A stretch of 64,000 nt of DNA from Proteobacteria bacterium ST_bin11 (GTDB taxonomy: Bacteria; Pseudomonadota; Gammaproteobacteria; Methylococcales; Methylomonadaceae): assembly GCA_002083615.1 (NCBI GenBank), contig MSXO01000022.1, positions 112,432-176,431 of the forward strand. Direction: 5' to 3'. The position numbers and the translations under genes were made by a program. The notes beneath the pieces are model-generated. The model did not search any database. It was not told where the DNA came from and was given only the letters and a program-made list of their open reading frames with translations. Positions 34,961 through 43,866 of this stretch are shown piece after piece (the first letter of the stretch is position 1; each line of letters opens with the position of its first letter).

Positions 34961-36324
34961 TAGCCTGCTCTGAAATTATTGACCATCGCCGCTACTACGT
35001 TTTCCATTTTCTGAGCGCGCGAACCTTTAACCAATAGTGTTTCCTTCCCAGTGACGGCCTGGGTCAGGGTGTCTATCAATTGTTCCTGATTGTCGAAAAA
35101 CTGACCGCCATCGCCAAAGGCTTCTACGGTATGTTTTGCCAAGGCACCGGTGGCGAACAACCGTTTCACCGCTTTTGCCTTGATTAATTCGCCCATTTCA
35201 CGGTGTATTGCCGGGCTATCCGGACCCAGCTCGCCAAAGGCGCCGAGGGCCAGCCAAGCTTCGTTTCCGCTAGTAGTCAGCACGTCCAATGCGGCTTTCA
35301 GTGAACTGGGGTTGGCGTTATAGGTGTCGTCGATCACGATATTGCCCTTGCGACCCACTAGAGGTTGCATCCGCCCAGTGACCGGCTGTAACTGCTCCAG
35401 AGCTTGTTTGATGTGCGCCAGGCTTATCCCGAATTGCATAGCTACCGCAGCCGCAGCTAAGGCGTTTTTCACATTATGGCCGCCGGCCAAATGCAGCTTT
35501 ATCGGTAAGCTGTCTGTCGCTGTTTTTAAGTCGAAACAGGTGGCAAAACCTTGTGGCTCTAGGACCGACTCGATATTTAATGCAGTGACCTCAGCAGCGG
35601 GGTTAAAACCGAAAGAGACTATGCGACGGTTGCTGGCGACCTTGGCTAAAAAGTCGTAAAAAGCGTCGTCGCGATTTAAAACCGCGATCCCGTTTTCATT
35701 GAGGCTTTCGACGATTTCACCCTTGGTTTTGGCGACACCTTCGATGCTGCCGAAGCCTTCGATATGGGCGGCACCGATATTGGTAATAACGCTGACCTCA
35801 GCCTGCGCATAGTGGCTGGTGTAGGCAATTTCGCCCAAGTGGTTGGCGCCCATTTCAATCACTGCGTAGCGATGAGAGTCATCAAGCTTCAAGAGTGTCA
35901 GTGGCACGCCGATGTCGTTATTCAGATTGCCTTGGGTCGATAGGGTTGGGCCTTGGGTGGCGAAAATCGCCGCAATCATTTCCTTGACAGTGGTTTTGCC
36001 GTTGCTGCCGGTGACACCGGCTACTTTGACAGGTAATCGCTTTCGCCAGTATCCGGCCAGTTCCGCCAAAGCCAAATGGGTGTCGGCGACGATGATTTGC
36101 GGTAATCCCGAAGGTGCGGCTTGCTCAATGAGTAGCGCTGCAGCGCCGGCTTGTTCAGCATTCTCGATAAAGCTATGGCCGTCGAAATGTTTGCCTTTGA
36201 TCGCAATGTATAAGGCGCCTGCTGGTAGGGTGCGGGTATCGATACCCGTAGATAGAATCAATCTGTCTTCGCCGATCAATTTGCCGTTAACGGCTTGGGC
36301 GATCTCGCTAAGTTGTAGTTTCAT
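34960..36324 (-). CDS. murF: UDP-MurNAc-tripeptide-D-Ala-D-Ala ligase
   Basis: Adds D-Ala-D-Ala to the UDP-MurNAc-tripeptide, 454 residues. Seen are VAGVTGSNGKTTVKEMIAAI (P-loop), NLNNDIGVPLTLL, AVIEMGANHLGEIAYTSHYAQ, NIGAAHIEGFGS and VIDDTYNANPSSLKAAL. It overlaps murE (ATGA) upstream and mraY downstream. Substrate dipeptide comes from the ddl gene of the same cluster. Confidence 0.97.
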   Translation of the reverse strand: MKLQLSEIAQAVNGKLIGEDRLILSTGIDTRTLPAGALYIAIKGKHFDGHSFIENAEQAGAAALLIEQAAPSGLPQIIVADTHLALAELAGYWRKRLPVKVAGVTGSNGKTTVKEMIAAIFATQGPTLSTQGNLNNDIGVPLTLLKLDDSHRYAVIEMGANHLGEIAYTSHYAQAEVSVITNIGAAHIEGFGSIEGVAKTKGEIVESLNENGIAVLNRDDAFYDFLAKVASNRRIVSFGFNPAAEVTALNIESVLEPQGFATCFDLKTATDSLPIKLHLAGGHNVKNALAAAAVAMQFGISLAHIKQALEQLQPVTGRMQPLVGRKGNIVIDDTYNANPSSLKAALDVLTTSGNEAWLALGAFGELGPDSPAIHREMGELIKAKAVKRLFATGALAKHTVEAFGDGGQFFDNQEQLIDTLTQAVTGKETLLVKGSRAQKMENVVAAMVNNFRAG

Positions 36325-37778
36325 GGCTTACTCCACGACGCTAATGCCTGTTCGACCACGCGGCTATCACTGAAAGGCTGTTTTACGCCATTGATCTCTT
36401 GATAGCTCTCGTGGCCCTTGCCGGCTATAACTACGCAATCCTCTGAATCCGCTTGTCGTATCACTGTGTTTATGGCCGTGGTTCTATCGTAAATTACGGT
36501 TATCTTTTGGCTTTGGCAGCCGCTCAATATGTCTTTAATAATTTCGGTCGAGGCTTCGTTGCGCGGGTTGTCGTCGGTGACGATGACCTGATCAGCCCAA
36601 GTTTCGGCAATCCGGCCCATTTCAGGGCGCTTGCCTTTGTCTCGGTTACCGCCGCAGCCAAATACCACTCTAAGTTGGCTGGCGCCTTTCACGGCTTTAA
36701 GCACTTTTTCCAGCGCGTCCGGGCTATGCGCGTAATCAACAAAAATAGTGGGCTTGCCATTGCCGCCGAATTTTTCCATGCGTCCACTAATGGCCTGTAG
36801 TTCAGCTAACTTAGCGACAGCAGCGTCGAATTGACTGCCGGTCGCCAGCAGTACACACAGTACGGCCAGCACATTATCCAGATTGAAATCGCCTACCAGC
36901 GATGTCGTTGCCCGGCATTTTTGTTCGCGCCAGACGACGTCGAATTCAATACCGGCGGCGCTGTGTTTTACCTGTTCGGCGCTTACGGATTCCTTAGCGC
37001 TGTGCCGACCGCTGGCGCTGTAACTCCAGCATTGCACAGTATCAGGCAGACTTTGCAAGACCTTGGCGCTGCTCGGATCATCGAGGTTGATCACCGCAAA
37101 TTGCAGCCCCGGCGTTGTAAACAGCCTTAGTTTGGCTTGCAGGTATTCCGCCATGCCGCCGTGATAATCCAAATGGTCGCGGCTTAAATTGGTGAATATC
37201 GCACCTTTAAAGCTCACCCCATTTACTCGGCCTTGGTGTAATCCGTGCGAGGACACTTCCATCGCCACACTCCGCTTACCGCGTGATGCGAATGTGCGAA
37301 GCATTTGTTGCACCGCTAACGCGTCCGGTGTGGTATTGGCGGTTGACTCTAAGTTGCCGACATCGCCCCAGCCCAGTGTGCCTATCACGCCGCAAGCCGG
37401 CAAAGCCTGCGCGATTAATTGGCTACAGGTGGTCTTGCCGTTGGTGCCGGTGACGCCGATCACATCGATTGTTTGCGATGGGTGGCCGTAAAATCTGGCA
37501 GCGATCTCGCCCAATTTTTGTGCCAAATCCGCAATTGCCAGTGTTATGACCTTCAATGCGCCAACTATTTGCCGGTCCGCGCCGCTTGGGTCATAAAGAA
37601 TCGCTATGGCCCCGTTGGCAATGGCTTGTTCCGCATGAGCAAGCCCATGCTGGATCGAACCGTTTAAGGCGATAAATGCATCGCCCGTCTGGACTTTTCG
37701 GCTATCCAGGCACAAACCGCCAATCTCCATATCCACTGGATTTAATACCATTCCGTTTAGCAAATCGGCCAGTTTCAT
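36321..37778 (-). CDS. murE: UDP-MurNAc-L-Ala-D-Glu:meso-DAP ligase
   Basis: Adds the third stem-peptide residue, 485 residues. The P-loop is VIGVTGTNGKTTCSQLI, followed by EVSSHGLHQGRVNG and NLSRDHLDYHGGMAEY. The motif VTDDNPRNEAS contains the DNPR sequence that recognises meso-diaminopimelate, so the peptidoglycan is of the usual Gram-negative type. The lysA-dapF pair at the other end of the window works on the same meso-DAP pool. Confidence 0.97.
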   Translation of the reverse strand: MKLADLLNGMVLNPVDMEIGGLCLDSRKVQTGDAFIALNGSIQHGLAHAEQAIANGAIAILYDPSGADRQIVGALKVITLAIADLAQKLGEIAARFYGHPSQTIDVIGVTGTNGKTTCSQLIAQALPACGVIGTLGWGDVGNLESTANTTPDALAVQQMLRTFASRGKRSVAMEVSSHGLHQGRVNGVSFKGAIFTNLSRDHLDYHGGMAEYLQAKLRLFTTPGLQFAVINLDDPSSAKVLQSLPDTVQCWSYSASGRHSAKESVSAEQVKHSAAGIEFDVVWREQKCRATTSLVGDFNLDNVLAVLCVLLATGSQFDAAVAKLAELQAISGRMEKFGGNGKPTIFVDYAHSPDALEKVLKAVKGASQLRVVFGCGGNRDKGKRPEMGRIAETWADQVIVTDDNPRNEASTEIIKDILSGCQSQKITVIYDRTTAINTVIRQADSEDCVVIAGKGHESYQEINGVKQPFSDSRVVEQALASWSKP

Positions 37779-39502
37779 TGTTTGCTCAACAATAAATGCA
37801 TGTTGTCCATGCCATCCGGCTCGACACCGTAAACCCTTAACGCCCCGGCCATCACTTTCGAGAATGCCGGTGCCGCCACCAGACCACCGTAGTATTGGCC
37901 GCCGGTGGGCTCGTCTACCACAATCGCGATAATGAAACGCGGATTGCTGGCCGGTGCCATGCCCACGAACACCGATAAATATTTGTCTTCGCTATAACCG
38001 CCGGCTCCGGCTTTTTTCACGGTACCGGTTTTACCCGCTACCCGGTAACCTTCGACCCTGGCCTGGTATGCGGTGCCTTCCTTGCTGATGACGTGCTCCA
38101 GCATCTCTCTGACTTTACGCGCGGTCTCGGGTTTGAAAATCCGTTGTGCATCGGGGTCTTCGTCGCGCTTGAGCAGGGCAACGGAATGAATGATGCCGTC
38201 GTCCGCCAAAGCGGTATAGGCTCTGGCTAATTGTAAAATCGAGGTGGAGACCCCGTAACCGAACGATAAAATCGCCTGATCGAATTCGTGCCAACCTTGA
38301 TAGTCCAGCAGCGAGCCACTGGCTTCGCCGGGAAAACCAACCCCGGCAGAAGTGCCGAAGCCCAGCCGGCTGTAGACGCCCCAAAAATACTCCGGCGGCA
38401 TAGACATCGCGATTTGCGTGACGGCGATGTTGCTGGATTTTTGCAGTACATGGGTTAAGTCCATTGTGCCGTAGTTATGTACGTCCTTAACCACGTTGCG
38501 GCCCAGATGGTAGACGCCGTGGGTTTCTATCATCACGTTGGGCTTGATGTAGCCACCATCCAGCGCCGCCGCTACCACGAAGGGTTTGACTGTCGAGCCG
38601 GGCTCGAAACTATCAACCATCGCGCGGTTGCGATAACGGTTACTGCTCAACTCTCGGCGGTTGTTGGGATTGAAAGCCGGTTGGCTGACAGTCGCCAATA
38701 CATCGCCGTTTTTGGCATCCAGCACGACAAGCGATGCCGAATGCGCCTTGTTTTGGATCATGGCGTTCTGGAGTTCCCGGTAAGCCAGGTATTGCAGACG
38801 TTCGTCTATCGTCAAAACCAGGTCGCGGCCGGGAATCGCTTCTTCGATGTTTTCCACATCCTTAATGATCTGGCCTTTGCCGTCTTTGATCACCCGTTTC
38901 TTGCCGGGTTGGCCGCGCAAAATGTGCTCGTAGCCGTGCTCTATACCTTCCTGGCCGATGTCGTCGATATTGGTGAAACCCAATAAATGTCCTGATACCG
39001 CGCCTGCTGGATAGTAACGTTTAAACTCCCGCTCGAAATACACACCGGTAATCTCAAGGGCTTTGACCTTTTCGGCTATATCCGGGTTGATCTGTCTGCG
39101 CAAATAAACGAAACGTTTGTTGGCGTTTTTTTCCTTTTTTAATAACGAGCGCAGTTCCTTTTCCGGGAAACTGAGGATTTTCGCCATCGGTGTCAATTTG
39201 TCCTGCTCCGCATCTTTCAATTGCCGCGGATTGACCCAAATCGACTGTACGGGGGTGCTGATCGCCAGCGGTTCGCCATTACGATCTTTGATCTGCCCGC
39301 GATATGCCGATACTGAGACCACTCCGACATGTTGCATATCGCCTTTGTCCTGCAGGAATTCTTTATCGAGAATTTGCAGGTAGACCGCGCGTCCTACCAA
39401 AGCCAACATAGCCAGCAGCATTACCGATAGCAGCAACCTGCGCCGGATTACAAAATCTGTGTTGTGGTGCGGTATGGTTCCCGCGCCGGTAGCAATTCGC
39501 AT
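37775..39502 (-). CDS. ftsI: Septal transpeptidase FtsI (PBP3)
   Basis: A class B penicillin-binding protein that cross-links septal peptidoglycan with FtsW, 575 residues. It has an N-terminal membrane anchor (RRLLLSVMLLAMLALVGRAVYLQIL) and a dimerisation/pedestal domain. The transpeptidase domain has SxxK in EPGSTVKPFVVAA, SxN in KSSNIAVTQIA, and KTG in VAGKTGTVKK. The start directly follows the ftsL stop; the stop overlaps murE by 4 bases. Confidence 0.98.
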   Translation of the reverse strand: MRIATGAGTIPHHNTDFVIRRRLLLSVMLLAMLALVGRAVYLQILDKEFLQDKGDMQHVGVVSVSAYRGQIKDRNGEPLAISTPVQSIWVNPRQLKDAEQDKLTPMAKILSFPEKELRSLLKKEKNANKRFVYLRRQINPDIAEKVKALEITGVYFEREFKRYYPAGAVSGHLLGFTNIDDIGQEGIEHGYEHILRGQPGKKRVIKDGKGQIIKDVENIEEAIPGRDLVLTIDERLQYLAYRELQNAMIQNKAHSASLVVLDAKNGDVLATVSQPAFNPNNRRELSSNRYRNRAMVDSFEPGSTVKPFVVAAALDGGYIKPNVMIETHGVYHLGRNVVKDVHNYGTMDLTHVLQKSSNIAVTQIAMSMPPEYFWGVYSRLGFGTSAGVGFPGEASGSLLDYQGWHEFDQAILSFGYGVSTSILQLARAYTALADDGIIHSVALLKRDEDPDAQRIFKPETARKVREMLEHVISKEGTAYQARVEGYRVAGKTGTVKKAGAGGYSEDKYLSVFVGMAPASNPRFIIAIVVDEPTGGQYYGGLVAAPAFSKVMAGALRVYGVEPDGMDNMHLLLSKQ

Positions 39503-39775
39503 TTACGGCTTTATGTAGATTATTTTGTCTTGGGCCGGCAGAGTCAGCATCAGCCGAGTTCTTGCTTCAATTTCAACCCGGTTCTCTTCGGTGAGCGTGG
39601 TTAATTCGAGCTGTAGTCGACCCCATTCCACTTCGTAATCGTCGAGTTCTTTTTCTTTCTTCTGGATGTCGATAAACAGCAGGCGCGATTGGTATTTGCT
39701 GTATATCACAGCAATTCCCGAAATCATCAGCATCGCCACTAGTAATGTCAGCAGGATATTTCTTGCAATTGCCAT
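39503..39775 (-). CDS. ftsL: Cell division protein FtsL
   Basis: A 90-residue bitopic protein with a membrane helix (NILLTLLVAMLMISGIAVIY) and a leucine-zipper-like coiled coil (LFIDIQKKEKELDDYEVEWGRLQLELTTL), as expected for FtsL, which with FtsB and FtsQ activates FtsWI. Its ATG shares its A with the rsmH stop (TGATG), with GGGGAG just upstream. No ftsB is near. Confidence 0.94.
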   Translation of the reverse strand: MAIARNILLTLLVAMLMISGIAVIYSKYQSRLLFIDIQKKEKELDDYEVEWGRLQLELTTLTEENRVEIEARTRLMLTLPAQDKIIYIKP

Positions 39776-40704
39776 CAGCGCTTCTCCCCAACTCGCATCA
39801 CCGCGCTACGTGAGCGCGGGTTTTGTTGCAACTCCTGTTGTTTTGCCCGGATCGACTTTCCTATTTTTCGTAATTCGCCTTGTTCGATGTCCTGCTCTTT
39901 TACCGGCAGCTTACCTGGATTGGTTTTTGGGCCGGCCTGGTCGCGAATGAAACGTTTGACTATACGGTCTTCCAACGAGTGGAAGGCGATCACGACCAAA
40001 CGTCCGCCCGGTGCCAATACGTCCATGGCCTGTTTCAATCCGCTCTTAATCTGTTCGAGCTCTTGGTTGATCTCTATCCTGATTGCCTGAAAGCTGCGCG
40101 TCGCAGGATGTTTGTGTTTGTCGCGAAACGGCACACTGTTTTCGATTAATTTTGCCAGCTGCACTGTAGTCTGCAGCGGTTGCTGTTGGCGCTGGGTAAC
40201 AACGGCATTGGCAATTCGTCTGGCAAAGCGTTCTTCGCCATACTCAAACAGTACGCGAACCAAGTCTTTTTCCTCGACTCGCGCCAAATATTCGGCGGCT
40301 GACTGGCCGTGATTGCTATCCATGCGCATATCCAACGGGCCGTCGCGCAAAAAACTGAAACCGCGTTCCGCATTGTCTAGCTGCGGGGACGACACCCCTA
40401 AATCCAGCAAAATGCCGTCGACTTTGCCGATATAGCCGTGCTGCTCGACAATGGCGCTTAATTCAGCAAAGCTGGCGTGATGCAAGCTAAAGCGACTGTC
40501 TTCCATTAGGCGCTTGGCATCGTCGCTAGCGATGGCATCCATGTCCCGATCAAGCGCCAGCAATCTGCCGGCGTTACTCAGTAATTTCAGAATGCCGCTG
40601 CTATGTCCGCCGCGTCCGAAAGTGCAGTCCAGATAAATACCTCCCGGTTTTATGTTTAGCTGCTCTAAGGCCTCTTTGTATAAAACCGTCTGATGGGCGG
40701 GCAT
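39775..40704 (-). CDS. rsmH: 16S rRNA m4C1402 methyltransferase RsmH
   Basis: An SAM-dependent methyltransferase, also called MraW, that N4-methylates C1402 of 16S rRNA. The start at the ATG at 40704 gives 309 residues beginning MPAHQTVLYKEALEQL; a TTG three codons earlier is possible. SAM-binding motif YLDCTFGRGGHSSGIL, then LLALDRDMDAIA, GILLDLGVSSPQLD, and late VVIAFHSLEDRIVKRFIR are family hallmarks. Second gene of the dcw cluster. Confidence 0.96.
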   Translation of the reverse strand: MPAHQTVLYKEALEQLNIKPGGIYLDCTFGRGGHSSGILKLLSNAGRLLALDRDMDAIASDDAKRLMEDSRFSLHHASFAELSAIVEQHGYIGKVDGILLDLGVSSPQLDNAERGFSFLRDGPLDMRMDSNHGQSAAEYLARVEEKDLVRVLFEYGEERFARRIANAVVTQRQQQPLQTTVQLAKLIENSVPFRDKHKHPATRSFQAIRIEINQELEQIKSGLKQAMDVLAPGGRLVVIAFHSLEDRIVKRFIRDQAGPKTNPGKLPVKEQDIEQGELRKIGKSIRAKQQELQQNPRSRSAVMRVGEKR

Positions 40705-40709
40705 CTCCG

Positions 40710-41177
40710 TCAAAACGACAGTGAGCCAAGTTCTTCAAGGCCCTCGGTGTCGTTGCCATCCATCCATTCTTGTTCTTTGGCCTTCCAGGCGGCTTCGTTC
40801 CATATTTCAAATTTATTCAACTGACCAACCAGCATGATGTGTTTTTCCATGCCGGAAAATGCCCTGAGAGTTTCCGGTAGCAGCAGGCGGCCTTGGCTAT
40901 CCATTTCGCATTCCGAGGCATTGCCGATCACAAAACGCCGCAGTTTGCCGGCCATTTTGTTTAGAGTTGGCAACTTACTGATGGTCTGTTCAAGCTTTTC
41001 CCATTCAGGTAAGGGGTATAACCACAGGCAGCCGGGTTCGCCAACGCATTTGTCGTCGACCGCAACAGTCACAACCATTTGGCGGTCGCAGGATTCCTGT
41101 AACTCCTCCCGATAACGGGTAGGAATCGCAATGCGCCCTTTCGCGTCCAAACTGATTGAACTAATGCCTCGAAACAA
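40710..41177 (-). CDS. mraZ: Transcriptional regulator MraZ
   Basis: The first gene of the dcw cluster, 155 residues of the AbrB-like double SpoVT fold. The start is taken as TTG at 41177, six bases after GAGG, so the protein begins MFRGISSISLDAKGRIAIPTRYREEL, aligning with the E. coli N-terminus; the longer frame from 41198 adds seven non-conserved residues. The second repeat is seen in ASECEMDSQGRLLLPETLRAFSG. MraZ represses its own promoter through tandem TGGG-type boxes, and such repeats are visible upstream. Confidence 0.95.
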   Translation of the reverse strand: MFRGISSISLDAKGRIAIPTRYREELQESCDRQMVVTVAVDDKCVGEPGCLWLYPLPEWEKLEQTISKLPTLNKMAGKLRRFVIGNASECEMDSQGRLLLPETLRAFSGMEKHIMLVGQLNKFEIWNEAAWKAKEQEWMDGNDTEGLEELGSLSF

Positions 41178-41193
41178 GATGAACCTCAAAATT

Positions 41194-41239
41194 TCCAAAA
41201 AAATCCATTTCTAACCACTTTACATCATTTCTGCACCAC
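41194..41239 (-). promoter_or_regulatory. Candidate MraZ-box repeats
   Basis: On the minus strand five short G-rich half-sites recur every 10-11 bases between the promoter and mraZ: GTGGT (41239), ATGAT (41228), GTGGT (41218), ATGGA (41208) and TTGGA (41198). The spacing and place match tandem MraZ operator boxes in other bacteria; the sequence is weaker than the E. coli TGGG repeats. Confidence 0.5.
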
Positions 41240-41266
41240 TATAGTTTTCAAAAGGTGCTTAGTCAA
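41238..41266 (-). promoter_or_regulatory. Sigma-70 promoter of the dcw cluster
   Basis: TTGACT (41266-41261), a 17-base spacer and TATAGT (41243-41238) on the minus strand. Each hexamer matches 5 of 6 consensus bases. It lies about 55 bases upstream of the mraZ TTG and is followed by tandem G-rich repeats. Confidence 0.75.
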
Positions 41267-41571
41267 GAGGCATTTGGATTAAATTCTTTCTTTTTCTACA
41301 AGGACTTACGCAGAGTTGAGGTATGTTGAGCGGTAGAGGTGAATGTTTTGGTTAAATATGATTTTTATCAAAAAGTTAATGGTGGTTCTTGATGTTGATT
41401 GCAGTTATTAAGGGCTAATTCGCACTTTTTGAAAGCGATTTGCTGTAGTAAGCAAAGAGGACGGTGTGCTCTTGAGCCTGCTTTGCTTGGCGAAAGCCTG
41501 AGAAGCGGTTGATTATGGATGGTGGCTATAGAGCGACTTGGATAAGGCTTGCTCAGTATTTAAGGCAAAAC

Positions 41572-42573
41572 CTACTGGCTTTCTGGCTTTTGATCCCGCG
41601 TCAGCAGATTTTGGACGGCTTGTTTGGGGGGGAGATGTTCGAACAAGACCTTGTAAACTTGTTCGGTAATAGGCATTTCAACGCCATATTTCTGAGAAAG
41701 CCGGTATGCCTCTCGGGCTGCCGATACGCCTTCGACTTCCTGATTGATTTCGGTTAAGGCGTGTTTTTGGTCTTTACCTTGGCCTAATGCCAAGCCAAAA
41801 CGGCGGTTTCTAGACTGATTATCGGTGCAAGTCAAAATTAGGTCGCCTAGTCCGGCTAACCCCATGAAAGTGTCTGCTTGTCCGCCAAGCTTAATACCGA
41901 GTCGCATGATTTCGGTCAGGCCGCGCGTGATCAGTGCTGCACGAGTATTGGCACCAAAGCCCAAGCCGTCAGCTATGCCTGCAGCGATTGCTAGGACATT
42001 TTTACATGCCCCGCCAACCTGTACGCCGATAATATCGTTGCTGGTGTAGATCCTAAAGCGTTGGTTGTGGAGTCTTTCGCAGAGTTGGGCCGCGAAAATT
42101 TCCGAGGTGGATGCTATGGTAAGCGCAGTCGGCAGATCTGCGGCGACTTCTTGGGCAAACGTTGGGCCGGACAACGCGGCGCTTTGGATATTTGCGCCCA
42201 GAACTTGCGCCGCCACCTCGCTTAACAAGGCGCCGTCTTGGCAATCGAAACCCTTAGTTGCCCAAGCAATTCTAGAGCTCTCGCTGAGCATTGGCCTGAT
42301 TTGCGCCAAAGTATCTCTGAAGGCGTGGCTGGGGACTGAAATAAGCAATACCGGGCTGAAAGCCACTGCTTCCCCAATTTTGTCGGTGAATTGCAGGTTT
42401 TTGGGAAATTGGACGCCTGGTAAATAGCGGCAATTCTCGCCGGTTTGCTTTAGTGCGGCAATGTGATTGGGATTATGGCCCCATAACAGGGTGTCGCAGC
42501 CATTTCTGGCTGCCTGCACCGCTAAAGCGGTTCCCCATGAGCCGGCGCCAAGAATACTGATTGATGATGGCAT
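41572..42573 (-). CDS. gpsA: Glycerol-3-phosphate dehydrogenase [NAD(P)+]
   Basis: Reduces dihydroxyacetone phosphate to sn-glycerol-3-phosphate for phospholipid synthesis, 333 residues. The NAD-binding start SISILGAGSWGTALAVQAARNG, then LLISVPSHAFRDTL, SGPTFAQEVAADLPTAL, and GACKNVLAIAAGIADGLGFGANTRAALITRGL with the catalytic Lys are clear. The order rhodanese-secB-gpsA on one strand is that of E. coli yibN-secB-gpsA. Confidence 0.97.
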   Translation of the reverse strand: MPSSISILGAGSWGTALAVQAARNGCDTLLWGHNPNHIAALKQTGENCRYLPGVQFPKNLQFTDKIGEAVAFSPVLLISVPSHAFRDTLAQIRPMLSESSRIAWATKGFDCQDGALLSEVAAQVLGANIQSAALSGPTFAQEVAADLPTALTIASTSEIFAAQLCERLHNQRFRIYTSNDIIGVQVGGACKNVLAIAAGIADGLGFGANTRAALITRGLTEIMRLGIKLGGQADTFMGLAGLGDLILTCTDNQSRNRRFGLALGQGKDQKHALTEINQEVEGVSAAREAYRLSQKYGVEMPITEQVYKVLFEHLPPKQAVQNLLTRDQKPESQ

Positions 42574-42578
42574 CCAGC

Positions 42579-43052
42579 TTAATTCAGCGTTTTCGCTTCA
42601 GGTTCCTGTTGAGCTTGTGCTTGTTGCAAGTGCTGCATATATAGCGCGTCGAAATTAACAGGCGCCAAAATTAACTGCGGAAAGCCGCCTTTATTGACAA
42701 GGTCTGAAATTACTTCTCTGGCATAGGGGAAAAGGACATTGGGACAAAAGCTACCTAGCATCGGTCCCATCTCTTGTTCGCTGAAACCGGCAATCGAAAA
42801 AATCCCGGACTGATTGACCTCAACCAGATACGCTGTGCTCTCGGCTATCTTTACGGTGACGGTTAGTGTCAGAGATACTTCATACATCGAGTTTTCGATA
42901 GGTTGCACATGTGTGCCGAGATTAAGGTCCAATGCGGGCTCCCATTTTTGGGTGAATATCTTTGGGGCATTGGGTGTTTCAAAAGAAATATCTTTGGTAT
43001 ATATCTTCTGAATTGCGAACTGTTTTTCGCTGGATGCGTTGATTTCGGCCAT
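42579..43052 (-). CDS. secB: Protein-export chaperone SecB
   Basis: A 157-residue cytosolic tetrameric chaperone that keeps preproteins unfolded and delivers them to SecA. It shows FAIQKIYTKDISFETPNAPKIF at the start, VSLTLTVTVKIAESTAYLVEVNQSGIF, and CPNVLFPYAREVISDLVNKGGFPQLILAPVNFDALY, all conserved. The C-terminal tail is Gln/Ala-rich and lacks a clear zinc-like SecA-binding block. Confidence 0.97.
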   Translation of the reverse strand: MAEINASSEKQFAIQKIYTKDISFETPNAPKIFTQKWEPALDLNLGTHVQPIENSMYEVSLTLTVTVKIAESTAYLVEVNQSGIFSIAGFSEQEMGPMLGSFCPNVLFPYAREVISDLVNKGGFPQLILAPVNFDALYMQHLQQAQAQQEPEAKTLN

Positions 43053-43084
43053 GATGTTAACTGTAGGGGTTGATTGATTAGGAA

Positions 43085-43519
43085 TTAGTTTTTACTGCTG
43101 ACTTTGATGGGGAGTTTGTTGTCTTCCCAGGATTGCATGCCGCCAGTCATGTTAAATACATTCTCAAATCCGGCTTTAGTTAGCGTTTTGCATGCGGCTG
43201 CTGAGCGGGCGCCGGTCTGGCAGGTAACGATCAGCGGATGATTTTTGTGCTTTTCCAGAGAGCCAACTTGTTCTTCTACTTTGCTTAAGGGCATGTTGAT
43301 CGCATTTTCGATGTGGCTTTTGGCGAATTCGTTGGGTTCGCGGACATCAAGTACAACGACGTCGTCGCTGTTCATTTTGGTGACGGCGATCAACGGAGAA
43401 ATGCTTTCGTACTTATTGAAAGAGTTGGCGAGCAAATCCTGGATTAGCAAGAAAATTACGCATACCAGCGAAAATGCTAGTAAGTAGTGATTGGTGGCAA
43501 ATTCTATATATTGGTCCAT
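43085..43519 (-). CDS. Membrane-anchored rhodanese
   Basis: A 144-residue protein with an N-terminal membrane helix (LLAFSLVCVIFLLIQDLLA) and a single rhodanese domain, from VVVLDVREPNEFAKSHIENAINMPLSK to the active-site loop VTCQTGARSAAAC. The catalytic Cys is present, so a sulfurtransferase reaction is possible. It is the counterpart of E. coli YibN beside secB. The physiological acceptor is unknown. Confidence 0.92.
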   Translation of the reverse strand: MDQYIEFATNHYLLAFSLVCVIFLLIQDLLANSFNKYESISPLIAVTKMNSDDVVVLDVREPNEFAKSHIENAINMPLSKVEEQVGSLEKHKNHPLIVTCQTGARSAAACKTLTKAGFENVFNMTGGMQSWEDNKLPIKVSSKN

Positions 43520-43554
43520 CTCGTTGGTTTATTTTAGTAGTTATGGAATGCTGT

Positions 43555-43866
43555 TTACGTGCCGCAAAAAACGCTGCGCATCATTTGGATGAGGTGAATG
43601 ACACGCTCATCGTCGATAAAGTAATAAACCCGATTCGCTTCTTTTTTGTAGTCGAGAATCCCCTTGTCTCGCAGTATTGCCAGATGCTGAGAAATATTAC
43701 TTTGACTTGTGCCCACTTGCTCGACGATGTCTTGTACGCTGATTGAGTTATTACCTAGTACGCACAGAATCTTTAGGCGCAAGGGGTGCGACATCGCTTT
43801 CAAACAGCGCGCTGCCCGATTAATATCGGCGTCGTCGTAGAGGATGGTATCGTTTTTTTCTTCCAT
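43555..43866 (-). CDS. ArsR-family transcriptional regulator
   Basis: A 103-residue winged-helix DNA-binding protein with the ArsR layout: CLKAMSHPLRLKILCVLGNNSISVQDIVEQVGTSQSNISQHLAILRDKGILDYKKEANRVYYFIDD. The helix-turn-helix lies about residues 45-68. The alpha-3 metal site of ArsR/SmtB (CxCxxC-like) is not present: the segment reads SVQDIVEQV. Together with the adjacent rhodanese, a role in sensing sulfide or persulfide (as in BigR/SqrR-type regulators) is conceivable, but unsupported by the cysteine pattern alone. Confidence 0.88.
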   Translation of the reverse strand: MEEKNDTILYDDADINRAARCLKAMSHPLRLKILCVLGNNSISVQDIVEQVGTSQSNISQHLAILRDKGILDYKKEANRVYYFIDDERVIHLIQMMRSVFCGT

